DNA from: Trichocoleus desertorum NBK24
GTDB taxonomy: Bacteria > Cyanobacteriota > Cyanobacteriia > FACHB-46
Length of the DNA: 64,000 nucleotides
Assembly (NCBI RefSeq): GCF_030409055.1
Contig: NZ_CP116619.1
Coordinates: 1,998,628-2,062,627, forward strand
Reading direction: 5' to 3'
How positions within the stretch are numbered: the first letter of the stretch is position 1; each line of letters opens with the position of its first letter. Under the pieces are notes generated by a model. The model was not told the origin of the DNA. It did no database searches and saw nothing but the letters and a program-made list of their open reading frames with translations. A program made the translations under genes and the position numbers. Shown in pieces: positions 1 through 12,609 of the stretch.

Positions 1-1690
<1,690 letters not shown>

Positions 1691-1774
1691 CCTCGAATCA
1701 CACATTGGTAGAAGTCAAAAAAGACAAGGGACTATGCAGCCTTCAAGGTTTTGGACTTGAATCTGAAGCAGTAT

Positions 1775-1892
1775 TCCTGGTGTTCATGGCGCGGTGGAAC
1801 CACACTGACCCATCCCGAACTCAGAGGTGAAACGCTGCAGCGGCGACGATACTTTGGGGGTAGCCCCACGGGACAATAGCTCGATGCCAGGG
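1775..1892 (+). rRNA. rrf: 5S ribosomal RNA
   Basis: The segment starts TCCTGGTGTTCATGGCG and ends TCGATGCCAGGG. These ends are complementary and form 5S helix I. The internal CCCATCCCGAACTCAGAGGTGAAA block is the conserved 5S loop region. Its length of about 118 nt and its position after 23S fit the family. Confidence 0.96.
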
Positions 1893-1903
1893 CAATACTA
1901 AAG

Positions 1904-1942
1904 AAAAGGCTCCTTTCATTAGCTGAAAAGGAGCCTTTTTTT
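1904..1942 (+). terminator. Rho-independent terminator of the rrn operon
   Basis: A 13-bp stem (AAAAGGCTCCTTT pairing with AAAGGAGCCTTTT) closes a short loop and runs into a T tract, 12 bp after the 5S gene. The opposing gene ends at 1958, so the same hairpin may act in both directions. Confidence 0.9.
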
Positions 1943-1957
1943 ATGAAATTATGCAGT

Positions 1958-3334
1958 TCAATTGGCGTTCTCTAAGGTTTTGACTGTTAAGACTTGAGGA
2001 GGAGTGGAGTCAGGGGGATAGAGAAAATCAACCTGAACAAGGCGACGTTGGTTGGCAGGAATATTTAGGGTGACGAGAGGTTCACCTTCTTGTCCACGCC
2101 GTTGAACTAAATGGACATATTGAGTGAGAGGTCGATCGCGCTCATCGTTATAACGAACTCGAACGCTGCCCCGAAAGAACACTTGGCGGGGGGGTGGCTC
2201 TAGAAAACGTAACCCTTGCTTGCTAAGTGTATCCTCCTTCAAAGGTGTTTCTAGGAAGATAGCAACTGTTTGAGATTGATTGGTGGGATTAATTAGCGGC
2301 AGGGTTAAGTTGTACTCAACTGCGTAATTGCCGTGAGCTTGATAAGCAGTGTCAGGATAGCGAGCTAGCAGCGGAGCACTTTGAATCTGAGAAGTTCCTA
2401 AAGTGCCAGCTAGTAGTGTGCTGAGACCATAGGAAAAGGCTTTTCCAATTGAGGGAATTGTTAAGGATTGGCTAGCAGGGCTATCTACAAGTTGCGATCG
2501 CCAGGTAGATCCTTGAGCAACTCCCGCGACTCGGCTGTAGATCACTTGGCCTGTCTTGATATCGGGTGGCGTAGGTGTGCGATCGCGTGGCCCTGATAAT
2601 TCACCATTGTTTAAGAGAGTTTCCCATTCTTCTAGGGTGGGAGTTCGCTTAGTGCCATCTGTATTGGCACGCGCAAACATCCCTAAGGTAGCCATGTAAA
2701 CGGGGCCATTGCTGCGTAAGCGCATGAGAGTAGAGCGACCATTGATCGGTGGGTCGAGGGTGGCTACTGGAATCGGGAGGTTAAGTAGCATACGACTTTC
2801 TCCCGGTGGAATGACCAGTTGGGCTGGGAAGTTGGCCTGCCGTTTACCTCGCAGAATATCATTCATAGCGCGATCGCCTGGGCCTGCATAAACACTTCCT
2901 GTTGGGTTTTCAGTGTAGGGGGGCAGCTCGATAAAGGGCGCATCGGGCTGGCTGAGATAACTAGCAGCTTGCAGAATATCAACGGTGACTGGTTTGGTGC
3001 TGGAGTTGTGGAGGATGGCACCCAGATAAAGTGTTTTCAGATCCTCAGGAGTCATCGCTTTAGCGATGTGATGAGCGAAGAGATCGAAGCGGCCTTGCAA
3101 AGGGATATTGAGATGAGCAGCAGGAAAGCGCTTGTTTGTAGATGGAAAAGTTGAAAGTAAGATACCCTCTTTCTGCACGACTTCTGGGCTGTTGCTATTG
3201 AAAACCAGAACATCGTCTAGCTGACCGGGCAAGGGTCTGACTTCTTGGGGCCGCACAAATTCTTCAGACGGTGGGGGGGAAGGTGGAGCGGGAGTAGCTT
3301 GAGCCAAAGTTAATAAAGGCAACAACGAGAACAT
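1958..3334 (-). CDS. DUF3370 family secreted protein
   Basis: This is a 458-residue protein. The N-terminus is a short hydrophobic signal-like stretch (MFSLLPLLTLAQATPAPP) followed by a proline-rich linker, suggesting export or envelope location. The body, with motifs such as EVRPLPGQLDDVLVFNS and the NPTGSVYAGPGDR stretch, matches the cyanobacterial DUF3370 family as I know it. The molecular function of that family is unknown. It is convergent with the rRNA operon and appears monocistronic. No missing segment is evident. Confidence 0.85.
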   Translation of the reverse strand: MFSLLPLLTLAQATPAPPSPPPSEEFVRPQEVRPLPGQLDDVLVFNSNSPEVVQKEGILLSTFPSTNKRFPAAHLNIPLQGRFDLFAHHIAKAMTPEDLKTLYLGAILHNSSTKPVTVDILQAASYLSQPDAPFIELPPYTENPTGSVYAGPGDRAMNDILRGKRQANFPAQLVIPPGESRMLLNLPIPVATLDPPINGRSTLMRLRSNGPVYMATLGMFARANTDGTKRTPTLEEWETLLNNGELSGPRDRTPTPPDIKTGQVIYSRVAGVAQGSTWRSQLVDSPASQSLTIPSIGKAFSYGLSTLLAGTLGTSQIQSAPLLARYPDTAYQAHGNYAVEYNLTLPLINPTNQSQTVAIFLETPLKEDTLSKQGLRFLEPPPRQVFFRGSVRVRYNDERDRPLTQYVHLVQRRGQEGEPLVTLNIPANQRRLVQVDFLYPPDSTPPQVLTVKTLENAN

Positions 3335-3438
3335 GCGATAAGTTCACTCGAAACATTCCAGTAATAAGAAGTTTACGGGGTGTAGGAAGTTTCTATGATT
3401 GGGTTTGAGATAAATTTAGCTGGAGTAAATACAGCCAT

Positions 3439-3951
3439 CTAGAGGCTGAGCAGGCGCTGCATAATGGTTAAAAAATCTGACACCATGAATTCGATGTTCT
3501 GTGGAGTCAAAATTGGTACGTGAACGAAGAGGCAATGATTCTGTAGCTTTTGCTCTCTGCTGTACTTCAAGAGGGAGTAATAGAGACAGTTGCAAACAAA
3601 CTGTCCTGCATCATGGCTAATGGCTGTGGTGGGTAGATTGGCGATTAAGGATTCCAATTCTAGAGAGGTGGTGATCACTTCGTCGCCATGCTTGCCATTA
3701 GACTCCACTGTGAGCAAAGTGCGACTTTCTGCCATGCCGCAACAAAGGATGATGTCGGGTTGCAAGGCATCTACTTTGGCTAGAAGCTGAGTGGGAGCGA
3801 GATCAAAATCGACTGGAATGTGACGGAGAAAATGTAGTTGCTGGGGATAAGGATTTTGGTGAGTAATAATCTCTAATAAGTCATCGGAAGAATTTGATCG
3901 CTGGTGGGGTTGCCAGGTGGCAAAAGAAGTGAGGAGAATACTTCGTGGCAT
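3439..3951 (-). CDS. pyroglutamyl-peptidase I-like protein (peptidase C15)
   Basis: This protein of about 170 residues resembles C15 cysteine peptidases, which remove N-terminal pyroglutamate. Candidate catalytic residues, numbered from the chosen start, are Glu83 (LLTVESNG), Cys120 (FVCNCLYY) and His144 (LFVHVPI), in the family order Glu-Cys-His. It is slightly shorter than typical bacterial Pcp (about 200-215). The start MPRSILLTSF at 3951 was preferred to the upstream ATG at 3996 because the family begins with a beta strand of the form ILLTSF. Substrate specificity is inferred from family only. Confidence 0.8.
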   Translation of the reverse strand: MPRSILLTSFATWQPHQRSNSSDDLLEIITHQNPYPQQLHFLRHIPVDFDLAPTQLLAKVDALQPDIILCCGMAESRTLLTVESNGKHGDEVITTSLELESLIANLPTTAISHDAGQFVCNCLYYSLLKYSREQKLQNHCLFVHVPILTPQNIEFMVSDFLTIMQRLLSL

Positions 3952-4022
3952 AAGAGGTAATCTACAACCAACTACAATGAAGGTACTTTGAATCAACCGA
4001 ATCAGCGCAGGGAAGTGGATTA

Positions 4023-4658
4023 ATGGCAGTCATTGCGGTAGTCGATTATGACATGGGCAATTTGCACTCCGTATGCAAAGGTTTAGAGCGAGCGGGAGCC
4101 ACACCTCAAATTACCAATCGCCCCCATGAAATTGACCAAGCTGATGCCGTGGTATTGCCTGGTGTAGGAGCTTTTGATCCAGCAGTGCAGCATTTGCGAT
4201 TGCGCCATTTAGAAGCACCAATCAAACAAGCGATCGCTAGTGGTAAGCCATTTCTAGGCATTTGCCTAGGCTTGCAAATTTTGTTTGACGGCAGTGAGGA
4301 AGGCCAAGAACCAGGTTTAGGGATTGTGCCTGGGATGGTGCGGCATTTCCGTCGTGAGCCTGAAATTACAATTCCCCACATGGGTTGGAATCAGCTCAAC
4401 TTAACGCAATCTCAGTTACCCATCTGGCAAAGCTTACCTGCTCAGCCTTGGGTGTATTTTGTCCACTCTTACTATGTTGACCCCATTGACCCCCAAGTTC
4501 GGGCTGCGACAGTGACGCATGGCACTCAAACTGTGACAGCAGCGATCGCCCACGATAATTTGATGGCGGTACAATTCCACCCCGAAAAGTCTTCTGAGGC
4601 GGGTCTACAGATTTTAGCGAACTTTGTCAGTCAAGTTCGATCTACTGTTTTAGCTTAG
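4023..4658 (+). CDS. hisH: imidazole glycerol phosphate synthase, glutaminase subunit
   Basis: HisH hydrolyses glutamine and channels ammonia to HisF, which makes IGP and AICAR in histidine biosynthesis. The 211-residue length is normal. A class I amidotransferase fold is visible: an N-terminal VVDYDMGNLHSV stretch, nucleophile Cys81 in GICLGLQILF, and the His/Glu pair in VQFHPEKSSEAG near the C-terminus. hisF is not nearby, but hisIE lies about 20 kb away on the same strand, consistent with scattered his genes in cyanobacteria. rsmD follows 80 bp downstream. Confidence 0.97.
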   Translation: MAVIAVVDYDMGNLHSVCKGLERAGATPQITNRPHEIDQADAVVLPGVGAFDPAVQHLRLRHLEAPIKQAIASGKPFLGICLGLQILFDGSEEGQEPGLGIVPGMVRHFRREPEITIPHMGWNQLNLTQSQLPIWQSLPAQPWVYFVHSYYVDPIDPQVRAATVTHGTQTVTAAIAHDNLMAVQFHPEKSSEAGLQILANFVSQVRSTVLA

Positions 4659-4738
4659 GCGCTGATTTTAGGCGCGAGCATCACAAGCATGTCTATTCCT
4701 GCTGAGATGCCTATGGTAATAGCTCACTGTGTTAATTC

Positions 4739-5287
4739 ATGAGTCTCAGAATTTATGGCAATCGCCAACTGAAAACTCTACCTGGACAGGCCACTCGACC
4801 GACTTCAGCGCGGGTTCGAGAAGCGTTGTTTAATATCTGGCAGGGAAGGCTGGAAGGTTGCCGTTGGTTGGACTTATGTACCGGAAGCGGGGCGATGGGG
4901 GCAGAAGCTCTCTGTCGCGGCGCTGCCTTTGTCTTAGGAATTGAACAATCGAACCGAGCTTGTAGCTTGATTCGGCAAAATTGGCAGCAGGTAGCCAAAC
5001 CAGACCAACAATTTCAAGTGTGGCGAGGGGATATCTTGCAGCGCTTACCAGGAGCGGCAGGTCAGAAGTTTGACTGCATTTATTTTGATCCGCCTTATGC
5101 CAGCGATCTGTATCAACCTGTTTTAGAAGCGATCGCACATTACCAGCTTTTAGCACCCGGTGGTGAAATTGCTGTGGAACATGCCCCCCAAGGTTGGACG
5201 ATCGCTCAGATACCAAGGATAGAAGTTTGTCGTGAGAAAACCTATGGCAACACCACCTTAACGTTTTACTGCCAAGCCACAATTTGA
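4739..5287 (+). CDS. rsmD: 16S rRNA (guanine(966)-N2)-methyltransferase
   Basis: This 182-residue Rossmann SAM methyltransferase has the RsmD signatures: TRPTSARVREALFNI at the N-terminus, the SAM-binding LDLCTGSGAMGAEAL motif, and the catalytic DPPY around residue 117 (typical of N-methylation of a base amino group). It modifies G966 of small-subunit rRNA. It is co-directional with hisH but 80 bp away, so co-transcription is possible though not certain. Confidence 0.93.
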   Translation: MSLRIYGNRQLKTLPGQATRPTSARVREALFNIWQGRLEGCRWLDLCTGSGAMGAEALCRGAAFVLGIEQSNRACSLIRQNWQQVAKPDQQFQVWRGDILQRLPGAAGQKFDCIYFDPPYASDLYQPVLEAIAHYQLLAPGGEIAVEHAPQGWTIAQIPRIEVCREKTYGNTTLTFYCQATI

Positions 5288-5414
5288 CCACAATTTGATT
5301 TGCAGCCCTAGAAACCGATTTGGGCAACCTGAGTAAAGGTAGCTTAACAACTATGTTGAGCTATCTCTGGATCAATGACAGCTTGGAGCGCTCGCAAATT
5401 CTAGTCAAAATAAT

Positions 5415-5456
5415 TAGCCCTGACCCTAGAAGTAAAACTCCAAGGAGCCAGGGCTA
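5415..5456 (-). terminator. probable terminator downstream of petG
   Basis: TAGCCCTG (5415-5422) and CAGGGCTA (5449-5456) form an 8-bp stem about 14 bp past the petG stop. On the minus strand it leads into AATTATTTT. The loop is long (26 nt), so the terminator is probable rather than certain. Confidence 0.5.
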
Positions 5457-5469
5457 GATTTTCTAGATT

Positions 5470-5583
5470 TTACAGGCCAAGCTGATTGCCACGACGGTAC
5501 TGTAGGTACGCTGCGACAAACAATCCAGCTAAGGTAATGGGAATCAAACCAAGAACAATCCCAGAAAGCAAAGGCTCTACCAC
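5470..5583 (-). CDS. petG: cytochrome b6f complex subunit PetG
   Basis: This is a 37-residue single-helix protein starting [20 protein letters not shown] and ending in [12 protein letters not shown]. It matches PetG, a small integral subunit needed for assembly and stability of the thylakoid cytochrome b6f complex. The start is GTG, with an AAGGAG Shine-Dalgarno 7 bases upstream. It is divergent from cytM, about 200 bp away. Its small size and GTG start make it easy to miss. Confidence 0.95.
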   Translation of the reverse strand: MVEPLLSGIVLGLIPITLAGLFVAAYLQYRRGNQLGL

Positions 5584-5784
5584 GTCAAATCTCCTTATGA
5601 GTGTTTGCAGTACGTTAACGTTTCTTGCCTGTTTTTCATACTACTAGCTCTTGCTAGGAAAAACAGAGCTTCGTCAAACCTTTAGGCTTCTACTGAGGCG
5701 CAGGATTGTAGGCTTCGCTCACCCGTCTGGGAAAACTCTCCAAACTTGCCTGCACGCTTTGAAACTTTTAAGCTATGTTATTGA

Positions 5785-6201
5785 ATGAAAAATTCTTTGT
5801 ATATCTCCTTCACAGTTAGAAAGCTTTTGGATAACCAGACGATTAAGCCCGAAATTTTAATTCAGAAGATCAGCTTAATTGCGCTGTCAATTTTGCTGAC
5901 GATTTTGTTGGTGATTCTGGGTGTCCACCAATGGCAAGTTTCTGATCCTTACATCAAGAGTGTGCTGTCTCTTAGAGGAGATCCAGTGCTGGGCCATGCT
6001 ATCTTTCAAATGAATTGTGCTGGATGTCATGGGCTAGAAGCAGACGGTCGCGTAGGTCCGAGTTTGCGTAATATCTCTGGGCGAAAGTCTAAGTTGAAGC
6101 TGATTCATCAGGTGATTAGTGGCAGAACGCCCCCAATGCCACAATTCCAGCCGAGTCCGCAAGAAATGACGGATTTGCTGAGCTATCTGGAAACGCTTTA
6201 A
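5785..6201 (+). CDS. cytM: cytochrome c-M (membrane-anchored c-type cytochrome)
   Basis: This 138-residue protein has one N-terminal transmembrane anchor (about residues 28-48) and a class I cytochrome c domain. The heme motif is C78-A-G-C-H82, and the distal Met lies in TPPMPQFQ. The DPYIKSVLSLRGDP stretch before the heme domain is characteristic of cyanobacterial CytM, implicated in photosynthetic or respiratory electron flow under stress or mixotrophy. Its stop codon abuts the stop of the convergent ABC gene with no spacer. Confidence 0.93.
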   Translation: MKNSLYISFTVRKLLDNQTIKPEILIQKISLIALSILLTILLVILGVHQWQVSDPYIKSVLSLRGDPVLGHAIFQMNCAGCHGLEADGRVGPSLRNISGRKSKLKLIHQVISGRTPPMPQFQPSPQEMTDLLSYLETL

Positions 6202-7932
6202 CTAGCCAATTTGAAATTGTTGAGCGTAGAAGCGAGCATAGCGATCGCCTTGGGCCAAGAGTTCAGCATGAGTCCCGGACTCCACCACACGGCCTTTTTC
6301 CAATACCAGAATGCGGTCCGCTCGTCGCACCGTGGCAAGACGATGGGCAATGATGAATACTGTACGACCTTGCATCAGCCTTTCTAGCGCTTCTTGCACC
6401 AAGGCTTCAGATTCGGAGTCTAGGGCTGAGGTCGCTTCATCGAGGATGAGGATGCGGGGGTCTAGGAGCACGGCACGAGCGATCGCAATGCGTTGGCGCT
6501 GACCTCCCGACAAATTAACGCCACGTTCGCCCACCCAAGTTTGATAACCTTCCGGAAGCTGAGTAATAAACTGATGGGCATTGGCAACTTTGGCAGCGGC
6601 TTCCACCGCATCTAGATTGAACTTAGCGCGACCAAAGGCAATGTTTTGGGCGATCGTGCCGGAAAACAAGATCGTCTCTTGGGGAACAATGCCAATCTGC
6701 TGCCGCAAACTTCGCAAAGTGACATCCCGGATATCTATGCCATCAATCAGCACTTGACCTGATTGCGGGTCATAAAACCGAGGTAACAGGTTCACAAGAG
6801 TAGTTTTTCCCGCTCCAGAAGCACCAACCAGGGCGATCGCTTCTCCAGGCAAAGCTAGAAGGCTGAGGTTTTGCAGCACAGGCTGGTCGGGTTGATAGCT
6901 AAAACCAATGTTGCGGCACTCTACTTTGCCAGTCACCGCAGGCATGGGTCGAGCATTCGCTTTCTCCGTGACCACAGGTTGAATAGCAAACAACTCATAG
7001 ATCCGATCAACCGAGGCTTCTCCTTGCTTAAACTCGTTGTAGTTATCAGTAATGTGGGCGATCGGATCGATCAGCAAGCCGACTCCTGCCACATAACTAC
7101 CAAACTCAGCTCCCGTTAGGTTGCCCTGAGAGATCTGCCAACCCCCCAAAAGCAGCAACAACAGCACACTTAGCGCATAGAGAAACCCCACCACGGGGAA
7201 CTGTACCGCTCGTAACCAAGCTGCTAAATATTTGGCTTGGCGATTGCGCTCTGCTTCGCGACTAAAGCGATCAATTTCATAGTCCTCGGCGGCAAAGGCT
7301 CGCACTAAACGAATGCCACTAAAGACTTCGGTGAGCAGTGAGGACAAGTCAGAGACTCGATTTTGGCTACTGCGAGAGAAAAGCAGCATTTTTTGACCAA
7401 ACCAGCTAATCAGAACCCCCATTAGGGGAGCCACGAGAAAGGTTGCGAGGGTCAGTTGCCAGTTGAGATAAATCATGTAGCCCAACACGACTACAAGTTG
7501 CAAGACGCAAGGAATGAAGTCATGAAAGATTTTGTTCACAACTTCGCCAATGCGATCGATATCTTCGGTGAGGCGGTAGGTTAAGTCTCCGGTTTGAGCG
7601 GTTTCAAAATAACTGAGGTTGAGGGTTTGCAGATGGCTATAAACTCGCCGCCGCAGGTCATAGGCGATCGCTAACGCTGCCTTAGCCATGAGCGAATCTT
7701 GCCCATACTGAGCCGTTTTCTGCACCAGAAAACCGACGGCAACCACCCCTGCCACTTGAGCCAGCTCTCTTATGTCTCCTTTCGCGGTGAGACTCAGCAG
7801 CTTCCCTGCTAGCCAGACTAAAGCAGGCCAAAAAGCAGTAAATACAAGCGTGCAAGCAAAAGCTCGTGCGATCGTGCGCCAGTGAGGTTTAAGGTAGGGC
7901 AGTAACTGCCAATAGTGCGATCGTGTCTTCAA
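6202..7932 (-). CDS. ABC exporter, fused permease and ATPase (MsbA-like half transporter)
   Basis: This is a 576-residue half transporter. A six-helix type IV ABC membrane domain spans roughly residues 20-310, followed by an ATPase with Walker A GASGAGKTT (about 367-375), signature LSGGQRQR, Walker B ILILDEATSALD and switch His in IIAHRLAT. It should work as a homodimer in the cytoplasmic membrane, exporting lipid, polysaccharide precursor or drug; the sequence does not say which. It is a complete gene, tail-to-tail and directly abutting cytM. Confidence 0.92.
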   Translation of the reverse strand: MKTRSHYWQLLPYLKPHWRTIARAFACTLVFTAFWPALVWLAGKLLSLTAKGDIRELAQVAGVVAVGFLVQKTAQYGQDSLMAKAALAIAYDLRRRVYSHLQTLNLSYFETAQTGDLTYRLTEDIDRIGEVVNKIFHDFIPCVLQLVVVLGYMIYLNWQLTLATFLVAPLMGVLISWFGQKMLLFSRSSQNRVSDLSSLLTEVFSGIRLVRAFAAEDYEIDRFSREAERNRQAKYLAAWLRAVQFPVVGFLYALSVLLLLLLGGWQISQGNLTGAEFGSYVAGVGLLIDPIAHITDNYNEFKQGEASVDRIYELFAIQPVVTEKANARPMPAVTGKVECRNIGFSYQPDQPVLQNLSLLALPGEAIALVGASGAGKTTLVNLLPRFYDPQSGQVLIDGIDIRDVTLRSLRQQIGIVPQETILFSGTIAQNIAFGRAKFNLDAVEAAAKVANAHQFITQLPEGYQTWVGERGVNLSGGQRQRIAIARAVLLDPRILILDEATSALDSESEALVQEALERLMQGRTVFIIAHRLATVRRADRILVLEKGRVVESGTHAELLAQGDRYARFYAQQFQIG

Positions 7933-8014
7933 GGGGTAGCGTCCAGCAAGTGTTTCTCCTTTGTCTGACGCTACCAGCTTTTGACGGTTTCTGAATCACT
8001 CAACTTCAACGAAC

Positions 8015-8617
8015 TTAGGCGCGTTTCCAGTTCTTTTTGACCACCCAAACAATGAAGGCCGCAATCAGAATGCAGAGGACTACTTTAGAGAGTGGGCCAA
8101 TGTATTGATCTACTAGATGATAGTTTTGGCCGAGGGCGTAGCCTGCATAAGTCAACAGGCTCACCCATAAAGTGGTGCCCAGGGTAGAGTAGATCAGAAA
8201 CGGTACCATTGGCATGCCGCTGATGCCAGCCGGAAGAGAAATCAACGTCCGGACACCAGGGACGAGACGGCAGAAAAAGACAGCTTTGGCATTGTAGCGA
8301 TCGAACCATTCATTGGCTCGGTCAATGTCCTTGCTAGAAATAGACAACCATTTGCCATAGCGATCGGCTAAAGCTTTCAGCCGTTCCTCACCCAGTAATT
8401 TGCCTGCATAGTACCAAGGCAAAGCTCCTAATACCGTGCCCACAACCCCTGCTAAGACGGCATAGAAAAACTGCATCTTACCCTGGAAAACGGTGAAGCC
8501 TGCCAGAGGCATGATCAGCTCGGACGGAATCGGGGGAAATAGGTTTTCCAAGAACATCAACGCAGCAATCCCTAGGTAACCCAGGGTATTCATGGTGTTG
8601 GTGATCCACTCAGTCAT
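8015..8617 (-). CDS. DedA family membrane protein (VTT domain)
   Basis: This 200-residue polytopic protein has the DedA/SNARE-associated core: FLENLFPPIPSELIMPLAGF at the N-terminal re-entrant region, and FFCRLVPGVRTLISLPAGISGM (about residues 115-136) with the conserved F-x-R-x-x-P-x-x-R motif. DedA proteins are implicated in undecaprenyl-phosphate or phospholipid flipping and in proton-motive-force homeostasis. It is co-directional with the ExoD gene upstream (about 56 bp), possibly a two-gene envelope unit. Confidence 0.92.
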   Translation of the reverse strand: MTEWITNTMNTLGYLGIAALMFLENLFPPIPSELIMPLAGFTVFQGKMQFFYAVLAGVVGTVLGALPWYYAGKLLGEERLKALADRYGKWLSISSKDIDRANEWFDRYNAKAVFFCRLVPGVRTLISLPAGISGMPMVPFLIYSTLGTTLWVSLLTYAGYALGQNYHLVDQYIGPLSKVVLCILIAAFIVWVVKKNWKRA

Positions 8618-8673
8618 GGGTCAATTCCTCAGGGTGAGCTAAATACAGTAGGATCTACAGTCAAGGGCGGCTT

Positions 8674-9297
8674 TTATCGGCCCAGGTAAGTCTTGAGAAG
8701 GTCTAGCAAACTAGAGCCGCCGAAGAAAATCGCTAGTAAAATTGATGTGGAAAGGATGGCACCCATCAGGCAAACCACTAAACCCCCTAGGCTAATGGCA
8801 CCGTCATCTTCAAGCAAGCCGAAGCCTGTGACGAAGATTCCCATTGCAGGTAAGGTGTTGGTTCCAGGGATAGGAATCATCATGGAAATGGCCATGAGCG
8901 CGATCGCGATTCCAATGGTGGTTCGACCTATCAAGCTGGTACAGATGTGGGTTAGTCGAGGACGAGCGATCGCCTCAATTCGCTTGAGCCAAGGCAAACC
9001 AGCTTTCAAAACACCTTGAACCTGCTGTAGCTTCAGAGGATGCTGGGCAAAACGTTTGGGTAGCCAAGGTTGCCTCGCTCCCGAAATCATTTGCACTGCT
9101 AGCAGAAAAAGCAAAATTCCGAAGGGAACAGAATATCCCGGCGCGGGAATCGGCAGAGCTGATGGCAGGGAAAGTACAACAAACAAGAAGCCAAAAATGC
9201 GTTCGCCTGCCAGCAATAGCACATCATTTAAGGTGACCTGAGGCGGTCGTTCTTCCTCAAAAAAGAAACGTTGAAGTTCTGTAGAGAGACGAGCCAC
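8674..9297 (-). CDS. ExoD family membrane protein
   Basis: This 207-residue protein has an N-terminal cytosolic segment (LNDVLLLAGERIFGFLFVVLSLPSALPIPAPG) typical of the ExoD family, then four or so hydrophobic helices. ExoD was named for exopolysaccharide synthesis and alkaline tolerance in rhizobia; the biochemical role is not established. It is likely co-transcribed with the DedA gene downstream. Confidence 0.88.
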   Translation of the reverse strand: MARLSTELQRFFFEEERPPQVTLNDVLLLAGERIFGFLFVVLSLPSALPIPAPGYSVPFGILLFLLAVQMISGARQPWLPKRFAQHPLKLQQVQGVLKAGLPWLKRIEAIARPRLTHICTSLIGRTTIGIAIALMAISMMIPIPGTNTLPAMGIFVTGFGLLEDDGAISLGGLVVCLMGAILSTSILLAIFFGGSSLLDLLKTYLGR

Positions 9298-9402
9298 TTC
9301 TGTTTAGGGATGAATAGGTTTAAGAAATGAACCCAGATGAATTCTTACGGAAATGGGGCACTCTATCAGCGCCCCATTTCTAATGAATGCTAAAAGCGGG
9401 TT

Positions 9403-10692
<1,290 letters not shown>

Positions 10693-10793
10693 TTAGAATA
10701 TTGAACTCACTGACTTAAACTAGACTAACCGCATTTGCTGATGATCTAACACCTGGGAGCAGGTCTGATTGGTGGCAAACACTGCGGTAAAGA

Positions 10794-12425
10794 CTATAGG
10801 GGCTTCTCTTCAACCTGAGTTAAGTTTTCTGCCAGCAGGGGAGCGAGTTTGCTATTCAGGCGACCTGCCCGCACAAATTCTGCGTAGGTGTCTGCTTCGA
10901 TCGCCGTTAGTTCTTCCCACAGTAGCTCATGGCTAAAATCGCGCAGATCTGGATACTCATTGTGGAGTTGGTCAATCTCACTCTGCAAATCGCTGAGCTG
11001 ACCTTTGACCAATGCAGTTTGGTAGCGGTAGAACTCTGGGTCAATTTCTGGGCGATCGCTTTGCGTCAGGTGTTTTTTGACTCGATTAATCGCCACCCAA
11101 CGAGCGATCGTCTCTACATATTTTTGCTGGATGGGTTGATTGCTTAGGAGTCCTAGACGTTCTAGTAAAGGCTTGACCGTGAGTCCTTGGACTAAGAGGG
11201 TAAATAGAACCGCGCCAAAGACGGTGGCAATAATTTCTTCGCGCTCTCCCAACACTGTGGGCACACTCAGGGCTAGAGCAATAGAAACCGAACCCCGTAG
11301 CCCACCCCACCACAACACCGTCTGATCAGGTAAGGAAATGCGAGATTTAGCTACCCCATTACTCAGGGCACCCAAAGCATAGATCGCGATCGCACGAGAG
11401 AGCAGCATGGCTCCAATAGTGATGGCGATCGTACCTAGGTTCGCACCGAGCACCGAAAAATGAATTTGGTCGCCAATCAATAAAAAGACAATCGAGTTGA
11501 CGAAAAAAGCCAAGAAGTCCCAAAACTCAGTGACTACCAGCCGAGTTCGAGGGCTCATGCCAATGCGAGAACCGATGTTGCCCAAAATAATGCCAGTTGT
11601 GACCACACCGATCACGCCAGAGCCACCCAAGTCTTCGGTAATCAAATAGGTGCCGTAGGCTGAGACAAGGGTTAAAGATTGCTCCACCAAGGGTAAATCA
11701 AACCGCTGGGTTAGAAAGGAAATGCCGAAGCCAATCAGACAGCCTACACCAATCCCAATCCCAACCACCCCAATTAAACTAGCGAGCAGATCTGAGACAT
11801 CCCAGTTGCTAGTGCCGAGGGGCAGGCCCACCAGAAACCCGAAGGCAACTACCGCCATGCCGTCGTTAAACAGGCTTTCGCCTTCCATTAAAGTGGTCAG
11901 CCGTTTACCTGCGCCTAGCTCTCGAAATAAAGCAATCACAGACACCGGATCGGTGGCGGATAAGCTAGCGCCGACTAGCAGGGCTGTGGTCAAGGAGACA
12001 CCCCCTAAGTAGATCAGCCCCCCAGCGACTCCGGCGATCGAAATCACTACCCCTAGCACTGCAAACAAGCTAATTGGGATTAGGTCTTGCTTGAGGTTAG
12101 ACCACTTGATATTCCAAGCTGCCTCAAATAACAGCGGTGGTAAAAAGATCGACAGAATTAGCTCTGGTGAGAGATTCACTAAGCGAATGTCAACAAATGC
12201 CAGCCCCAGCCCCACAATCACTAACAGCAGCGTGTAGGGGATTTGGCGAAACCAACTGATGATTCGGGGTAGAGTGGCAACGCTTAAGGAGACAGAGAGC
12301 ACCAAGAGAAATTGCTTGAGATTTTGCTCGATCGCAACTCCCTCTGTTATTGCTTCTACAGCCATAGCTATCAAGAATGAACAACAAATCACAATCGTGA
12401 CTTGCTGCCATAGTGACATACTCAC
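10794..12425 (-). CDS. Na+/H+ antiporter, CPA1 family
   Basis: This 543-residue protein has about 12 transmembrane helices in its first 410 residues and a charged cytosolic tail of about 130 residues. The ion-binding signature SATDPVSVIALF (around residue 160) and the LLFEAAWNIKW segment are typical CPA1/NhaP features. It exchanges cytoplasmic Na+ for H+ and supports salt and pH homeostasis. The tail is rich in acidic and glutamine-containing helices, suggesting regulation. It is monocistronic and divergent from the small-gene group at 12600. Confidence 0.92.
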   Translation of the reverse strand: MSMSLWQQVTIVICCSFLIAMAVEAITEGVAIEQNLKQFLLVLSVSLSVATLPRIISWFRQIPYTLLLVIVGLGLAFVDIRLVNLSPELILSIFLPPLLFEAAWNIKWSNLKQDLIPISLFAVLGVVISIAGVAGGLIYLGGVSLTTALLVGASLSATDPVSVIALFRELGAGKRLTTLMEGESLFNDGMAVVAFGFLVGLPLGTSNWDVSDLLASLIGVVGIGIGVGCLIGFGISFLTQRFDLPLVEQSLTLVSAYGTYLITEDLGGSGVIGVVTTGIILGNIGSRIGMSPRTRLVVTEFWDFLAFFVNSIVFLLIGDQIHFSVLGANLGTIAITIGAMLLSRAIAIYALGALSNGVAKSRISLPDQTVLWWGGLRGSVSIALALSVPTVLGEREEIIATVFGAVLFTLLVQGLTVKPLLERLGLLSNQPIQQKYVETIARWVAINRVKKHLTQSDRPEIDPEFYRYQTALVKGQLSDLQSEIDQLHNEYPDLRDFSHELLWEELTAIEADTYAEFVRAGRLNSKLAPLLAENLTQVEEKPL

Positions 12426-12609
12426 CCCGGATGCTATCTAGAGGCTATTGGATTGAACCAAGACGCTATTAGTACATAAATACTATAATAGTGTGGAAGC
12501 GCAACAGCTCGATTCAGTCTTAAAAAACAGTTGATTTTTCAGCGTTTCAGGGTGGTTATTACCCTAAAATACGACCTCTACAGGCACCCTATATGTAGTG
12601 ACTATAAAC

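Noticed and set aside
12190-12441. Frames opposite the antiporter gene start
   Set aside because: They are shadows of a well-supported CPA1 gene with no ribosome-binding site or recognisable domain.
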